Source: AC-32 sp963772975 (GTDB lineage Bacteria > Actinomycetota > Thermoleophilia > Gaiellales > Gaiellaceae). Taken from it: a DNA stretch of 64,000 nt. Made by a program: the position numbers and the translations under genes. Below, piece by piece: positions 1 through 7,082 of the stretch. The DNA lies in contig CAVYZH010000002.1 in the NCBI GenBank assembly GCA_963772975.1, forward strand, positions 248,001-312,000. The letters run 5' to 3'. Below the pieces are notes generated by a model. That model searched no databases and was not told where the DNA came from. It worked only from the letters and a program-made list of their open reading frames with translations. The stretch's first letter is position 1, and each line of letters opens with the position of its first letter.

Positions 1-2
1 TC

Positions 3-1004
3 GTCTCGAACTCGGGTGACGGCGGCAAGACGTGGGACACGGTCCGCGTCGCAGCCGGCAGCGGGACGGAAACGAGCGTCGGTGACCTGCTCGACAAGGA
101 ATACGTCGCAGCGTGGGGCAACGGCAACGCGATCGTGACCTACGGCGACTTCCGCCTCGGGCAGAAGGGCAGCTTCATCTCGGCGAAAATCTACGACTCG
201 GTCACGCACGACTTCGGTAAGACGTGGAGCACGCCGCAGGTGATCTCCGGCAGCCTCGACGAGGCGTTCGTCTCGACGCCGGTGGTCGCGGCCGACGGTC
301 GCATCTACGTCTCGTTCCTCAACACGACCGACCTCATCACCGGTCGTGACGACTACGAGGTCGTCGAGGTGAGCCCGAGCACCGGCACGCCTGTCAATGA
401 CCCGGTCAAGGTCGCGACGGTGATCGACGGGGCGACGGACTACCCGATCGCGCTCGGCCGGCAGACCTACCAGGACAGCATCTTCCGCTCCTGGGCCGCG
501 GCCAACATAGCCGCCGACTCGAAGAACGCGAAGCATCTTGCAGTCGGGTGGTCGGACATGCGGAACAGCACTACGCCCGCTCCGAGCAACCAGTACGTGG
601 CGAAGACGAACTCCGATCTCGTCGTAAGCCAGTCCTTCGACAACGGCCGTACCTGGTTCGCTCCGGTGGCGATCGCGCTGCGAGGCGACCAGTTCCAGTC
701 CTGGTCGGCGTACGACACGAACGGATTGCTCCGCGTCGGAGCGTTCGATCGGTCGGCCGACCCGAACAATCACCTCTACAACTACTCGCTATCGACAGAG
801 ACGAGCCCCGGCTCGCTGACGTTCGCGACGACGCCGGTCTCGACGGTCCAGTCGGATCCGACGAAGGGCGACCGCTGGTTCGCGGCGACGCTGAACGCGA
901 ACTTCCCGTTCGCCACGTCGTTCCTCGGCGATTACAGCGGAATCGCGATCGTCCCGGACGGAAGCGGGGTGGTCTCGTACTGGACGGACAGCGCAACGAC
1001 GTGA
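3..1004 (+). CDS. Secreted Asp-box (BNR/sialidase-like) beta-propeller protein, 5' partial, frameshifted near its end
   Basis: The frame is open from the window edge, so the N-terminus lies outside. Asp-box motifs (S-x-D-x-G-x-T-W type) are visible at the very start (SGDGGKTW) and in THDFGKTW and SFDNGRTW; these mark beta-propeller blades of sialidase-like and photosystem-assembly-like folds. The role is probably extracellular, but no catalytic sialidase residues can be assigned from this part. The frame stops at 1004 after SYWTD, but the +2 frame continues with RNDVTFAG...AYFAKTP to a TAA at 1058-1060, immediately before a strong terminator. Restoring one C near 989 joins the two parts, so the intact gene very likely ends at 1060. 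Confidence 0.8.
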   Translation, partial: VSNSGDGGKTWDTVRVAAGSGTETSVGDLLDKEYVAAWGNGNAIVTYGDFRLGQKGSFISAKIYDSVTHDFGKTWSTPQVISGSLDEAFVSTPVVAADGRIYVSFLNTTDLITGRDDYEVVEVSPSTGTPVNDPVKVATVIDGATDYPIALGRQTYQDSIFRSWAAANIAADSKNAKHLAVGWSDMRNSTTPAPSNQYVAKTNSDLVVSQSFDNGRTWFAPVAIALRGDQFQSWSAYDTNGLLRVGAFDRSADPNNHLYNYSLSTETSPGSLTFATTPVSTVQSDPTKGDRWFAATLNANFPFATSFLGDYSGIAIVPDGSGVVSYWTDSATT

Positions 1005-1069
1005 CCTTCGCCGGCTGCACGGGCCATGGCGAGGATGCGTACTTCGCGAAGACTCCGTAAACGCGACTC

Positions 1070-1101
1070 ACGGGGCGGCGGAGTTTCAGCCGCCGCCCCG
1101 T
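1070..1101 (+). terminator. Hairpin terminator after the Asp-box gene
   Basis: A perfect 11-bp GC stem (CGGGGCGGCGG, 1071-1081, with its complement at 1090-1100) closes an 8-nt loop and is flanked by an extra A-T pair. It is followed by TTTG. It lies 10 nt after the TAA at 1060, supporting 1060 as the true gene end. Confidence 0.8.
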
Positions 1102-1355
1102 TTGCGCTCTACCTGTGAGCGTGGAGTATCCGCCTGCGCAGCATTCCGTCGGTCCCGGAGTCATTGGATCACCCACAACCTCGGGTGACATTTCGCCCGT
1201 CGCCTACACGAAGGAGAGTCGCTCAGTCCCCACCGGGGAATCACCAGGACCTAGGAGCGGTTGCCAGGCGGGCGACCCGGCAGTGCCCGAAACCCCGCGC
1301 GTACTCATCGTCCGGCAGGCTCGGCCGAGAACGGGGTGCGGCAACGTGAAAGAGC
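1102..1355. other. Intergenic stretch, possibly structured, no gene seen
   Basis: No convincing reading frame is present. There are short dyads (TCACCC/GGGTGA around 1170-1190) and a later block GCCCGAAACCCC...GGCAGGC (about 1286-1320). In order and spacing these loosely recall the c-di-AMP (ydaO) riboswitch, but key conserved segments are missing and no plus-strand gene follows. Nothing firm can be assigned. Confidence 0.3.
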
Positions 1356-1922
1356 TCACCAGCCGCTGTCGGCTGGCCGCTCCGGGACGAGCGTCGCCTG
1401 GTCGGCGGCAAAGCGCGAGCTACTGGCATCTTGCGCGGCATGTCGAAGGTTCCCTAACACCTCGCGAAGGTTGAGTTGCAGCGCCCGGCGCTCGCGCTCG
1501 ACCCGTTCGACCTCGTGCTTGAGAACCTCGTTTGTCTGCTGCGCCTGTTCGAGTTGGACGCGTAGCTCGCGCTCTCTGGATTGGGCGGCGTGTGCCGTTG
1601 CCTCCGCGACGGCGGTGAGCTTTGCAAGCTCGCGTTCGGCGATCTTCGCCCGTCGCCGAGCGTGACCGAGTTCCAGCCGAAGCTCCTCTGTTTTTCCGTC
1701 GGCACGAGTGCACCGTTCGGCATCACGCGCTCGCTCTGCCTGCGCCAGTGACAGCGTCTTCGCGAGGGAATCGACTTCAGTTGCAAGGAGCGCGAGCTCC
1801 TTGGCGAGGTTTCGTTCCGGCATGCCTCGCCGTTCCACCTCCGTCTCGGTCTTCCTCTCCGAGCGCTCCGAATCCACAGCAGAAACTCGTTCCTCGGATG
1901 CGACCGCGGGCGCGTGGCTCAT
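1356..1922 (-). CDS. Coiled-coil protein of unknown function, coupled to RsiG-like gene
   Basis: 188 residues. Residues about 35-165 are rich in Glu, Arg, Ala and Leu with heptad-like spacing, predicting one long coiled coil. There is no signal peptide or membrane segment, so it is probably cytoplasmic. Its ATG (1920-1922) overlaps the TGA of the upstream RsiG-like frame (ATGA), which is classic translational coupling, so the two products probably act together. No family is recognised. A scaffold or partner role in the same regulatory pathway is inference from coupling only. Confidence 0.6.
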   Translation of the reverse strand: MSHAPAVASEERVSAVDSERSERKTETEVERRGMPERNLAKELALLATEVDSLAKTLSLAQAERARDAERCTRADGKTEELRLELGHARRRAKIAERELAKLTAVAEATAHAAQSRERELRVQLEQAQQTNEVLKHEVERVERERRALQLNLREVLGNLRHAAQDASSSRFAADQATLVPERPADSGW

Positions 1923-2115
1923 CCGGCCGGGTCCTCGAGCACGCTCGTCCCCCCGGTCTTGTCCAACCGTGCCTGGAGCTCGGCGCGGAGCAGGTCGATT
2001 CTCCCCTGCAGGATGCGCCGTCGGTAAGAGACTTCGAGCTCTTCCTCGTCAGCTCGTCGATCAGCTGCTTGAGATCGGCGTCTGAGAGCGAGCCGAGATC
2101 CGGAAACAGTTCCAC
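1919..2115 (-). pseudogene. rsiG: RsiG-like c-di-GMP-binding anti-sigma factor, single-base frameshift
   Basis: The GTG start at 2115 is preceded by a strong Shine-Dalgarno (GGAGG, 2126-2130). The frame reads MELFPDLGSLSDADLKQLID then breaks; the next frame continues EEELEVSYRRRILQGRID to a TGA at 1919. Adding one base near 2047 gives a 65-residue protein. The corrected sequence carries E26-x3-S30-x2-R33-x3-Q37-x3-D41, the exact c-di-GMP signature of RsiG, which in Streptomyces holds the WhiG sigma factor when bound to c-di-GMP. Only one signature helix is present, so the protein would need to dimerise. The frameshift may be a sequencing error or inactivation. Assignment to the family is strong; its sigma partner is not in the window. 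Confidence 0.72.
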
Positions 2116-2272
2116 GTGAGCCTTTCCTCCGCTGGCGGGAGCGCTGGTTCTCAGACTCTGGCATCCACTTACTATCGCTTCTGTTGCGCACGACTCCCAG
2201 TTTTCCGCGGGCCGGGCGGCGAGCCGAAACGCCTGGGCCCTGCAACGCGACCCGGCCTCTTAGACTGCGCGC

Positions 2273-2430
2273 GTGAGCGCCGAGCGCTCTAATCCCTGAG
2301 TGCGCCGAGTGCGAGGCCGTCTCTCCCAGCCGACGAGGAGCGCTGGCAAGCGCACCTCGGTTGCGACGAGAATCTCGACGCGCCGGCCGAGGTCGTTTTC
2401 TATTGCCTTGAGTGCGCTGAGCGGGAGTTC
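2273..2430 (+). pseudogene. Decayed small zinc-ribbon-like protein
   Basis: A GTG at 2273 opens MSAERSNP and then stops. The segment 2301-2315 encodes CAECE, and another frame from 2335 encodes EERWQAHLGC followed by a C-x2-C pair (YCLECAEREF) ending near 2430. Joined, these form a small two-CxxC zinc-ribbon protein of a type common in actinobacteria. At least two indels separate the parts, so no intact protein is readable as given. Function is unknown. Confidence 0.45.
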
Positions 2431-2507
2431 GCCAGCGGACTGAGCCTCGACCGGGGAGCAAGCAACAGCTCTCAGTCCGCAGCCTCATTGCTCTCTTCAC
2501 GCCTAGT

Positions 2508-2535
2508 CGAAGAGGCCGCCTCAGCGGCCTCTTCG
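2508..2535. terminator. Bidirectional hairpin terminator
   Basis: A perfect 12-bp stem (CGAAGAGGCCGC, 2508-2519, and its complement at 2524-2535) closes a CTCA tetraloop. It lies between the decayed plus-strand zinc-ribbon gene and the convergent minus-strand repeat protein. No U-tract follows, as is usual for actinobacterial hairpin terminators. Confidence 0.65.
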
Positions 2536-2556
2536 GAAGGCTGACGCTTGGTCGGT

Positions 2557-3105
2557 TTAATGGGCGACCGGCCGGTCGTGCCGCCGAATCGTCGGCAGGC
2601 TCGCGAGCCCGAGCAACACGAAACCAACGATGAGCCCGACTCCGATTCCGGTGTTGTTCCAGTCGAACCCGTCGCTGCCGGACGTGACGCGTGCCGTGGG
2701 CTTCGAGGGCACTGCCCACAGCCCGATCTCCCCGAGCTTCTCGCGGATGAGCGCCTGCTGCGAAGGCCCGGAGAGCGGCTTCGACGCGACCTTGGACGAG
2801 GGCACTGCCCACAGCCCGATCTCCCCGAGCTTCTCGCGGATGAGCGCCTGCTGCGAAGGCCCGGAGAGCGGCTTCGACGCGACCTTGGACGAGGGCACTG
2901 CCCACAGCCCGATCTCCCCGAGCTTCTCGCGGATGAGCGCCCGCTGCGACTGCTGCCCGACGCCGTACTTCTGGTTGAGCCCCTCGCTCCTGATCACCAG
3001 TGCGCGGTACTCGGCCTTGGACATTCCGACGGGCTTCGCCTGGGCGATTGCCGCCGACATCAAGACGCCCGACAAAACGATTCCGACGATGGCGAGCTTC
3101 CTCAT
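2557..3105 (-). CDS. Exported single-pass membrane protein with near-identical 31-residue tandem repeats
   Basis: 182 residues. The ATG at 3105 is chosen because GAGGAG lies about 5 nt upstream and the product then begins with a signal peptide (MRKLAIVGIVLSGVLMSAAI, cleavage after AQA). The longer frame upstream to 3207 has no such features. Two full and one partial copy of a 31-residue unit (ALIREKLGEIGLWAVPS core) fill the middle. A C-terminal hydrophobic segment (GLIVGFVLLGLASLP) is followed by Arg/His, giving a membrane anchor with a short cytoplasmic tail. No known family or enzyme motif is seen. The repeats suggest a surface or envelope role. Confidence 0.75.
   Translation of the reverse strand: MRKLAIVGIVLSGVLMSAAIAQAKPVGMSKAEYRALVIRSEGLNQKYGVGQQSQRALIREKLGEIGLWAVPSSKVASKPLSGPSQQALIREKLGEIGLWAVPSSKVASKPLSGPSQQALIREKLGEIGLWAVPSKPTARVTSGSDGFDWNNTGIGVGLIVGFVLLGLASLPTIRRHDRPVAH
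2705..2949. repeat. 93-bp tandem repeat, 2.6 copies
   Basis: Units begin at 2705, 2798 and 2891. The first two are identical over 93 bp; the third matches for about 60 bp, with one mismatch, and then diverges. The unit is a multiple of three and lies in frame inside the membrane-protein gene, so it adds 31 residues per copy. Nucleotide identity points to a recent duplication or ongoing copy-number change. Confidence 0.9.
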
Positions 3106-3865
3106 GACTGCTCCTCTCTCTCTGTCTCGTGTTTCCAGATCACGCCAACTGGACGAGTGGTCGGTTGCAGACGGGCAGCAGGCTGGCAGCAGCCCAGTGC
3201 CGGGCAATCCGGGGGCGTTACAAGGAGTTGAGGGCGGCCGGCTTTACGCTGCGCCTAGAAACCGCCGCCCCGGCTGGTCGCCCGTTCCACACCACTGCCC
3301 GAAGCGCCAGGGCCGCGTCCTGGTAGCGGTCTCCGACGAGGGCGGCCAGGCAGGAAGAAGTGCAAACCCCGCCCCTCTTGAACAGTCATGTAACAAGAGT
3401 TACATTTGCCGGGTCACTCGAAGGGTCCACGCATAGCGCGCTTAGGGCCCGTCACCAGCGTTTCGCTAAGGGGGGAGGTAGGGGATTTCTCTGCGCCGCC
3501 ATTGTTGGCGAGGGGAGTACCCCCCGCGCGTTCCCCGCGACCCGCTTGCTCAAGCCCTTTCCACCGCCTCGCGTGGGGCGTGACCGCACACGGAACGAGC
3601 CTGCGTCGCGGGGAAATCCCTGCAAATCACCAGGCAGATCACGGCTTGGAACCAGGCTGGAACTCGCGCAGACTCGAGCCAAGGGCGGCGTCGATCGCGG
3701 CGAAGCTCGCGTCGGCAAGCGTGCCCGCGAGCGTCCTAGATGCGCCAGCGTTTCAACGGCGAGGCCGCCGACGAACGGATCAGGGAGGCGATGAGCGGCT
3801 AGTCGGTTCCAAATCTGGTTCCAAAGGCGAGCAACCTGGACGAACCGCAAAGACCCGCTCCGAAG
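3106..3865. other. Long gene-poor stretch upstream of tRNA-Val
   Basis: About 760 bp without a convincing gene. Open frames here lack codon structure and several run through the tRNA complement. Two things are visible: a promoter-like site with a dyad at 3378-3405, and a short frame at about 3740-3802 (MRQRFNGEAADERI..., ending TAG) that resembles the end of a longer protein but cannot be assigned. Position next to a tRNA would suit a decayed integrated element; this is speculation. Confidence 0.4.
3378..3405 (+). promoter_or_regulatory. Orphan promoter-like site with perfect 7-bp dyad
   Basis: TTGAAC (3378-3383) and TTACAT (3400-3405) are spaced by 16 nt. Overlapping them is ATGTAAC-AAGA-GTTACAT (3388-3405), a perfect dyad of the kind bound by TetR-family repressors. 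No regulator or plus-strand gene follows. It is one of the few AT-rich spots in the region. Confidence 0.4.
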
Positions 3866-3890
3866 AAAACCCGCCCTTTGCGGCGGTTTT
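3866..3890 (-). terminator. Rho-independent terminator after tRNA-Val
   Basis: On the minus strand AAAACCGCC pairs with GGCGGGTTTT (one bulged G) around a short loop and ends in a TTTTCTTC run. It begins 5 nt beyond the tRNA 3' end. Confidence 0.75.
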
Positions 3891-3894
3891 CTCA

Positions 3895-3966
3895 TGGGCG
3901 CGCCTGGGATCGAACCAGGGACCTCCCGCGTGTGAAGCGGGCGCTCTCCCGCTGAGCTACGCGCCC
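3895..3966 (-). tRNA. tRNA-Val(CAC)
   Basis: Read on the minus strand, a 7-bp acceptor stem (GGGCGCG with CGCGCCC), a D-arm with AGCTCAGCGGGAGAGC, an anticodon stem CCCGC/GCGGG with loop TTCACAC (anticodon CAC), and a T-arm with GGTTCGATCCC are all present. The discriminator is A and CCA is not encoded. A terminator follows directly. Confidence 0.95.
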
Positions 3967-4010
3967 GGAAGAGGGCCTCAGAATAGCCGTTGGGTACGCT
4001 TCGGCTCCTC

Positions 4011-4107
4011 GGGCCGGGCCCCGGGCGGTGGGAGCGTGCGAACCGCGTCAGATCCGGAAGGAAGCAGCGCTAAGTACTGCCTCTCAGGCGCGCGGTGTGC
4101 CCGGCCT
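4011..4107 (+). ncRNA. ffs: Signal recognition particle RNA, small bacterial type
   Basis: The diagnostic apical sequence GTCAGATCCGGAAGGAAGCA sits at about 4047-4066, containing the GGAAG tetraloop and the asymmetric Ffh-binding loop. The outer stem GGCCGGGC (4012-4019) pairs with GCCCGGCC (4099-4106), fixing the ends. It partners with Ffh in co-translational targeting of membrane proteins. It precedes dnaX by about 20 nt, a common actinobacterial arrangement. Ends are uncertain by a few bases. Confidence 0.9.
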
Positions 4108-4128
4108 GAGGTTCGGTAGAGTCGTCGC

Positions 4129-5721
4129 GTGGCCGCCCTGTACCGCAAGTATCGTCCGCAGGACTTCGATGAGGTCGTCGGCCAGGAAGCGGTCACCCGG
4201 ACGCTGAAGAACGCCATCGCGCACGAGCAGATCCGCCAGGCGTACCTCTTCGCGGGCCCGCGCGGAACGGGCAAGACCTCGCTCGCGCGCATCCTCGCCA
4301 AGGCGCTGAACTGCGAGCACGGGCCGACGCCGACGCCGGACAAGGTCTGCCACGCGTGCCGCGCGATCGCCGACGGCACCTCGCTCGACGTGATCGAGAT
4401 GGACGCGGCCTCGCAGCGCGGGATCGACGACATCCGCGAGATCCGCGAGCGCGTCGTGCTCCAGCCGGTCGAGGGCCGCTACAAGGTCTACATCCTCGAC
4501 GAGGCGCACCAGCTCACGGACGCCGCCTTCAATGCGCTCCTGAAGCTGATCGAGGAGCCGCCGCCCCACCTCGTCTTCGTCTTCTGCACGACCGACCTGG
4601 GGAAGATGCTGCCGACGGTCCGCTCGCGCTGCCAGACGTTCGTCTTCGCACGCCCGCGGCTGCCGGAGCTCGTGCAGGTCTTGCGGCGCGTGGCCGAAGG
4701 CGAAGGGATCGAGGCCCCCGACGCTGCGTTGTCGCTGATCGCGCGCTCGGCTCGCGGCGCCTACCGCGATGCCGTCTCGACGCTCGACCAGCTCGCGGCG
4801 GCGACGGAGAACCAGGTCACGGTGCAGTCGGTATTGCAGCTGCTCGGCGCGGTCGAGGAAGAGGCGCTCTTCCGGCTTTGCGACCTGATCGTCGACCGCG
4901 ACACCGCCGGCGCGCTCACCTTCATCGAGGAGCTCTCCGAGCAGGGCCAGGACCTCGGGCGGCTCGTGACCGACCTGCTCGAGCACCTGCGTCACCTGCT
5001 GCTCGTCCAGCATCTGGGCGAGGTGCCGGAGTCGCTACCGGTCACCCAGGAAACGCGCGAGCGCCTGCGCGAGCAGGCGAACCAGGTCGGCGAGGCGACG
5101 GTGCTGCGGCTCTGCGACCTGCTCGCCGTGGCGGTCGAGGACATGCGCCAGGGCGGCGACCCGCGCCTGCCCTTGGAGCTGGCGCTGGTCAAAGTCACGC
5201 GGCCGGCGGCTGATCTCTCACGCGAGTCGACCGCCCACCGGCTGGAGCTGCTGGAGCGCGGCGCCCATTCGGGCCAAGCCCCGGGGACAGACACAGGGAC
5301 AGACACAGGGACAGTCTCAGGGACAGACCCTGGCGTTCCGGAGCCGGCCGGCTCGCTCGAGCTCGAGCAGCTCCAGGAAGCCTGGCAGCGGACGATCCTG
5401 CCTGCCGTCGAGGAGAAGTCGATCCCGACCGCGTCGGTGCTGCGCGAGGCGCACCCGAAGGGCCTCGCCGACGACACGCTCACGGTCGAGTTCCCGCGCG
5501 AGGCCTCGTTCCACCGGCAGCTCGCCGAGGAGCCGAAGAACGCGACGCTGCTCGCCGAGGCGCTCTACGAGGTCACGGGCCGCCACCTCGCACTGGCCTT
5601 CGAAGTGGGCGAGAACGGCGGCGACGCCGACGAGCCCGCTCCGGACGAGCCCGCGAGCGAGGAGGAGATCATCGAGCTGATGAAGGGGACCTTCGACGCC
5701 CGCGAGGTGAGCGACGAATGA
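4129..5721 (+). CDS. dnaX: DNA polymerase III subunit gamma/tau
   Basis: 530 residues. It is the clamp-loader ATPase that loads the beta clamp. An N-terminal YRKYRPQDFDEVVGQ box, Walker A GPRGTGKTS (about 43-51), a zinc-binding module beginning LNCEHG, DEAH in Walker B and the PTVRSRCQTF sensor-1/SRC motif are all present. The C-terminal tau-like part follows a low-complexity TDTG linker. The GTG start lies 6 nt after a TAGAGT -10 hexamer (4117-4122), suggesting leaderless transcription separate from the SRP RNA. No A-rich slippery site is seen, so a shorter frameshift gamma form is not expected. Its stop overlaps the start of ybaB. Confidence 0.97.
   Translation: MAALYRKYRPQDFDEVVGQEAVTRTLKNAIAHEQIRQAYLFAGPRGTGKTSLARILAKALNCEHGPTPTPDKVCHACRAIADGTSLDVIEMDAASQRGIDDIREIRERVVLQPVEGRYKVYILDEAHQLTDAAFNALLKLIEEPPPHLVFVFCTTDLGKMLPTVRSRCQTFVFARPRLPELVQVLRRVAEGEGIEAPDAALSLIARSARGAYRDAVSTLDQLAAATENQVTVQSVLQLLGAVEEEALFRLCDLIVDRDTAGALTFIEELSEQGQDLGRLVTDLLEHLRHLLLVQHLGEVPESLPVTQETRERLREQANQVGEATVLRLCDLLAVAVEDMRQGGDPRLPLELALVKVTRPAADLSRESTAHRLELLERGAHSGQAPGTDTGTDTGTVSGTDPGVPEPAGSLELEQLQEAWQRTILPAVEEKSIPTASVLREAHPKGLADDTLTVEFPREASFHRQLAEEPKNATLLAEALYEVTGRHLALAFEVGENGGDADEPAPDEPASEEEIIELMKGTFDAREVSDE
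5284..5331. repeat. 12-bp microrepeat in dnaX linker, four copies
   Basis: Four 12-bp units starting GGGACAG (5284, 5296, 5308, 5320); the first two are identical and the others diverged in the last 5 bases. They encode the TDTG/TVSG/TDPG linker between the ATPase and tau-like parts of DnaX, a place where length variation is tolerable. Confidence 0.85.
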
Positions 5722-6038
5722 GCATGGACTTCAACAAGATGATGGAGCAGGTCCAGCAGATGCAGGCCCAGATGCAGCAGGCCCAGGAGGAACTCAAGAA
5801 CGAGACCGTCCAGGCGACCGCCGGTGGCGGGATGGTCACCGTCACGGCGACGGGCGGCGGCGAGATCAAGGAGATCAAGATCGACCCGAAGGCGATCGAC
5901 CCGGACGACCCGGAGCTGCTCGAGGACATGGTGCTCGCCGCCGTCAACGAGGCGCTGCGCTCGTCGCAGAGCCTGATCGAGGCCAAGCTCGGCCCCGCGA
6001 TGGGCGGGCTGCACAACCTCGGCCTGCCGGGGCTCTAG
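5718..6038 (+). CDS. ybaB: YbaB/EbfC family nucleoid-associated protein
   Basis: 106 residues, the usual size. The N-terminal MMEQVQQMQAQMQQAQEEL helix, the short strand region with TVTATGGGEIKEIKIDP, and the closing alpha-helix match the EbfC DNA-binding fold, which dimerises as tweezers and is linked to nucleoid organisation and recombination. The ATG overlaps the dnaX TGA (ATGA), and recR lies two genes on, giving the conserved dnaX-ybaB-recR order. Function is by family. Confidence 0.95.
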   Translation: MSMDFNKMMEQVQQMQAQMQQAQEELKNETVQATAGGGMVTVTATGGGEIKEIKIDPKAIDPDDPELLEDMVLAAVNEALRSSQSLIEAKLGPAMGGLHNLGLPGL

Positions 6039-6454
6039 TGGACAGCCGGATCGAAGCGCTGCGTCGCGTACCGCTCTTCGCCGAGCTCGGCGACGACGAC
6101 CTGCAATGTGTCGCCGACGCCGTGAACGACGTCGAGGTGCCGGCCGGCCAGCTGCTCGTCCAGCCGGGCGCCCCCGGCAGCGGGATGTTCTTCATCGCCG
6201 AAGGCACCGCAGTCGTCGAGACGAAGCGCGACGAGGTCGAGCTCGGTCCCGGCCAGTTCTTCGGCGAGCTCGCGCTGATGAGCGAGGACGCCACCCGCAC
6301 CGCGCGCGTCCAGGCGAAGACCGATCTGCGCTGCCTCGCCCTCGATCGCGCCAGCTTCCGCACGCTTGTCTCCGAGCATCCCGAAGTCGCAGCGTCGTTG
6401 CTCGAGGTCGCCCTCGGCCGCCTGGCCGAGAACGCGGGCGTCGGCGACAGCTAG
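6038..6454 (+). CDS. Cyclic-nucleotide-binding domain protein (stand-alone CRP-like sensor)
   Basis: 138 residues forming one cNMP-binding beta-barrel without a DNA-binding domain. The phosphate-binding cassette is FFGELALMSEDATRTARV (about 68-85): the GEL/A-L stretch and the Arg-Thr-Ala that contacts cyclic phosphate are present, so ligand binding is plausible. The GTG start shares one base with the ybaB TAG. It separates ybaB from recR, unlike the classic order, suggesting regulation of a partner by cAMP or cGMP. Partner and ligand are unknown. Confidence 0.85.
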   Translation: MDSRIEALRRVPLFAELGDDDLQCVADAVNDVEVPAGQLLVQPGAPGSGMFFIAEGTAVVETKRDEVELGPGQFFGELALMSEDATRTARVQAKTDLRCLALDRASFRTLVSEHPEVAASLLEVALGRLAENAGVGDS

Positions 6455-6475
6455 CGGCCAAGGCACAATGGGCCG

Positions 6476-7066
6476 ATGTTCAGCCCGTCGGTCGAGAACC
6501 TCGTCGCGCAGCTGACCCGCCTGCCGAGCGTGGGCCAGCGCACCGCGCAGCGGCTCGCGTTCCACCTGCTGAGCGTGCCCAAGGAGGAGGCCCTCGCCCT
6601 CGCCCGGGCGCTCGAGGAGGTCAAGGAGCGCGTCCGCTTCTGCAATGAGTGCGGGAACCTGACCGAGGACGAGACCTGTGTGATCTGCCGCGACGAGCGG
6701 CGCGACCACACGATCGTCTGCGTCGTCGAACAGCCCGCCGACCTGATTTCGGTCGAGCGCACGCACGAGTACCGCGGCCTCTACCACGTGCTCGGCGGCT
6801 CACTCTCGCCGCTCGACGGCGTCGAGCCGGAGCACCTGCGCATCGCCGAGCTGCTCGGCCGCGTCGAGCGAAACGGTGTCGAGGAAGTCGTGCTGGCGAC
6901 GAACCCGAACATGACCGGCGAGGCGACGGCCGCTTTCCTCGCCGACCGACTCCGCGGCCGGGTGCGCGTTACGCGGCTGGCGAGCGGCCTGCCCGTCGGC
7001 GCCGACCTCGAGTACGCCGACGAGGTCACGCTCGGCAGGGCGCTGTCGGGCCGCCGCGAAATGTGA
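6476..7066 (+). CDS. recR: Recombination protein RecR
   Basis: 196 residues. It acts with RecO/RecF to load RecA at gaps. The N-terminal helix-hairpin-helix (LPSVGQRTAQRLAFHLL), a C4 zinc finger (CNECGNL and CVIC, about 56-71) and the TOPRIM domain with VVEQPADL and HVLGGSLSPLDG are intact. The start is ATG at 6476 with a CACAAT hexamer just upstream. The order dnaX-ybaB-recR is strongly conserved. Confidence 0.97.
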   Translation: MFSPSVENLVAQLTRLPSVGQRTAQRLAFHLLSVPKEEALALARALEEVKERVRFCNECGNLTEDETCVICRDERRDHTIVCVVEQPADLISVERTHEYRGLYHVLGGSLSPLDGVEPEHLRIAELLGRVERNGVEEVVLATNPNMTGEATAAFLADRLRGRVRVTRLASGLPVGADLEYADEVTLGRALSGRREM

Positions 7067-7082
7067 CCCTAGACTTCCTGCC

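Noticed and set aside
3480..3560. GGGGAGTA-CCCC stretch recalling a manganese (yybP) riboswitch
   Set aside because: The second conserved strand is absent and no transporter gene follows.
3895..3966. tRNA-Val as an attachment site
   Set aside because: No second copy of its 3' end was noticed nearby and no intact integrase is adjacent.
3406..4119. Open frame through the tRNA-Val complement and SRP RNA
   Set aside because: It reads through known RNA genes, a typical artefact (WARLGSNQGPPACEAG).
4129..5721. Programmed frameshift in dnaX
   Set aside because: No A-AAA-AAG-type slippery site or following hairpin was found.
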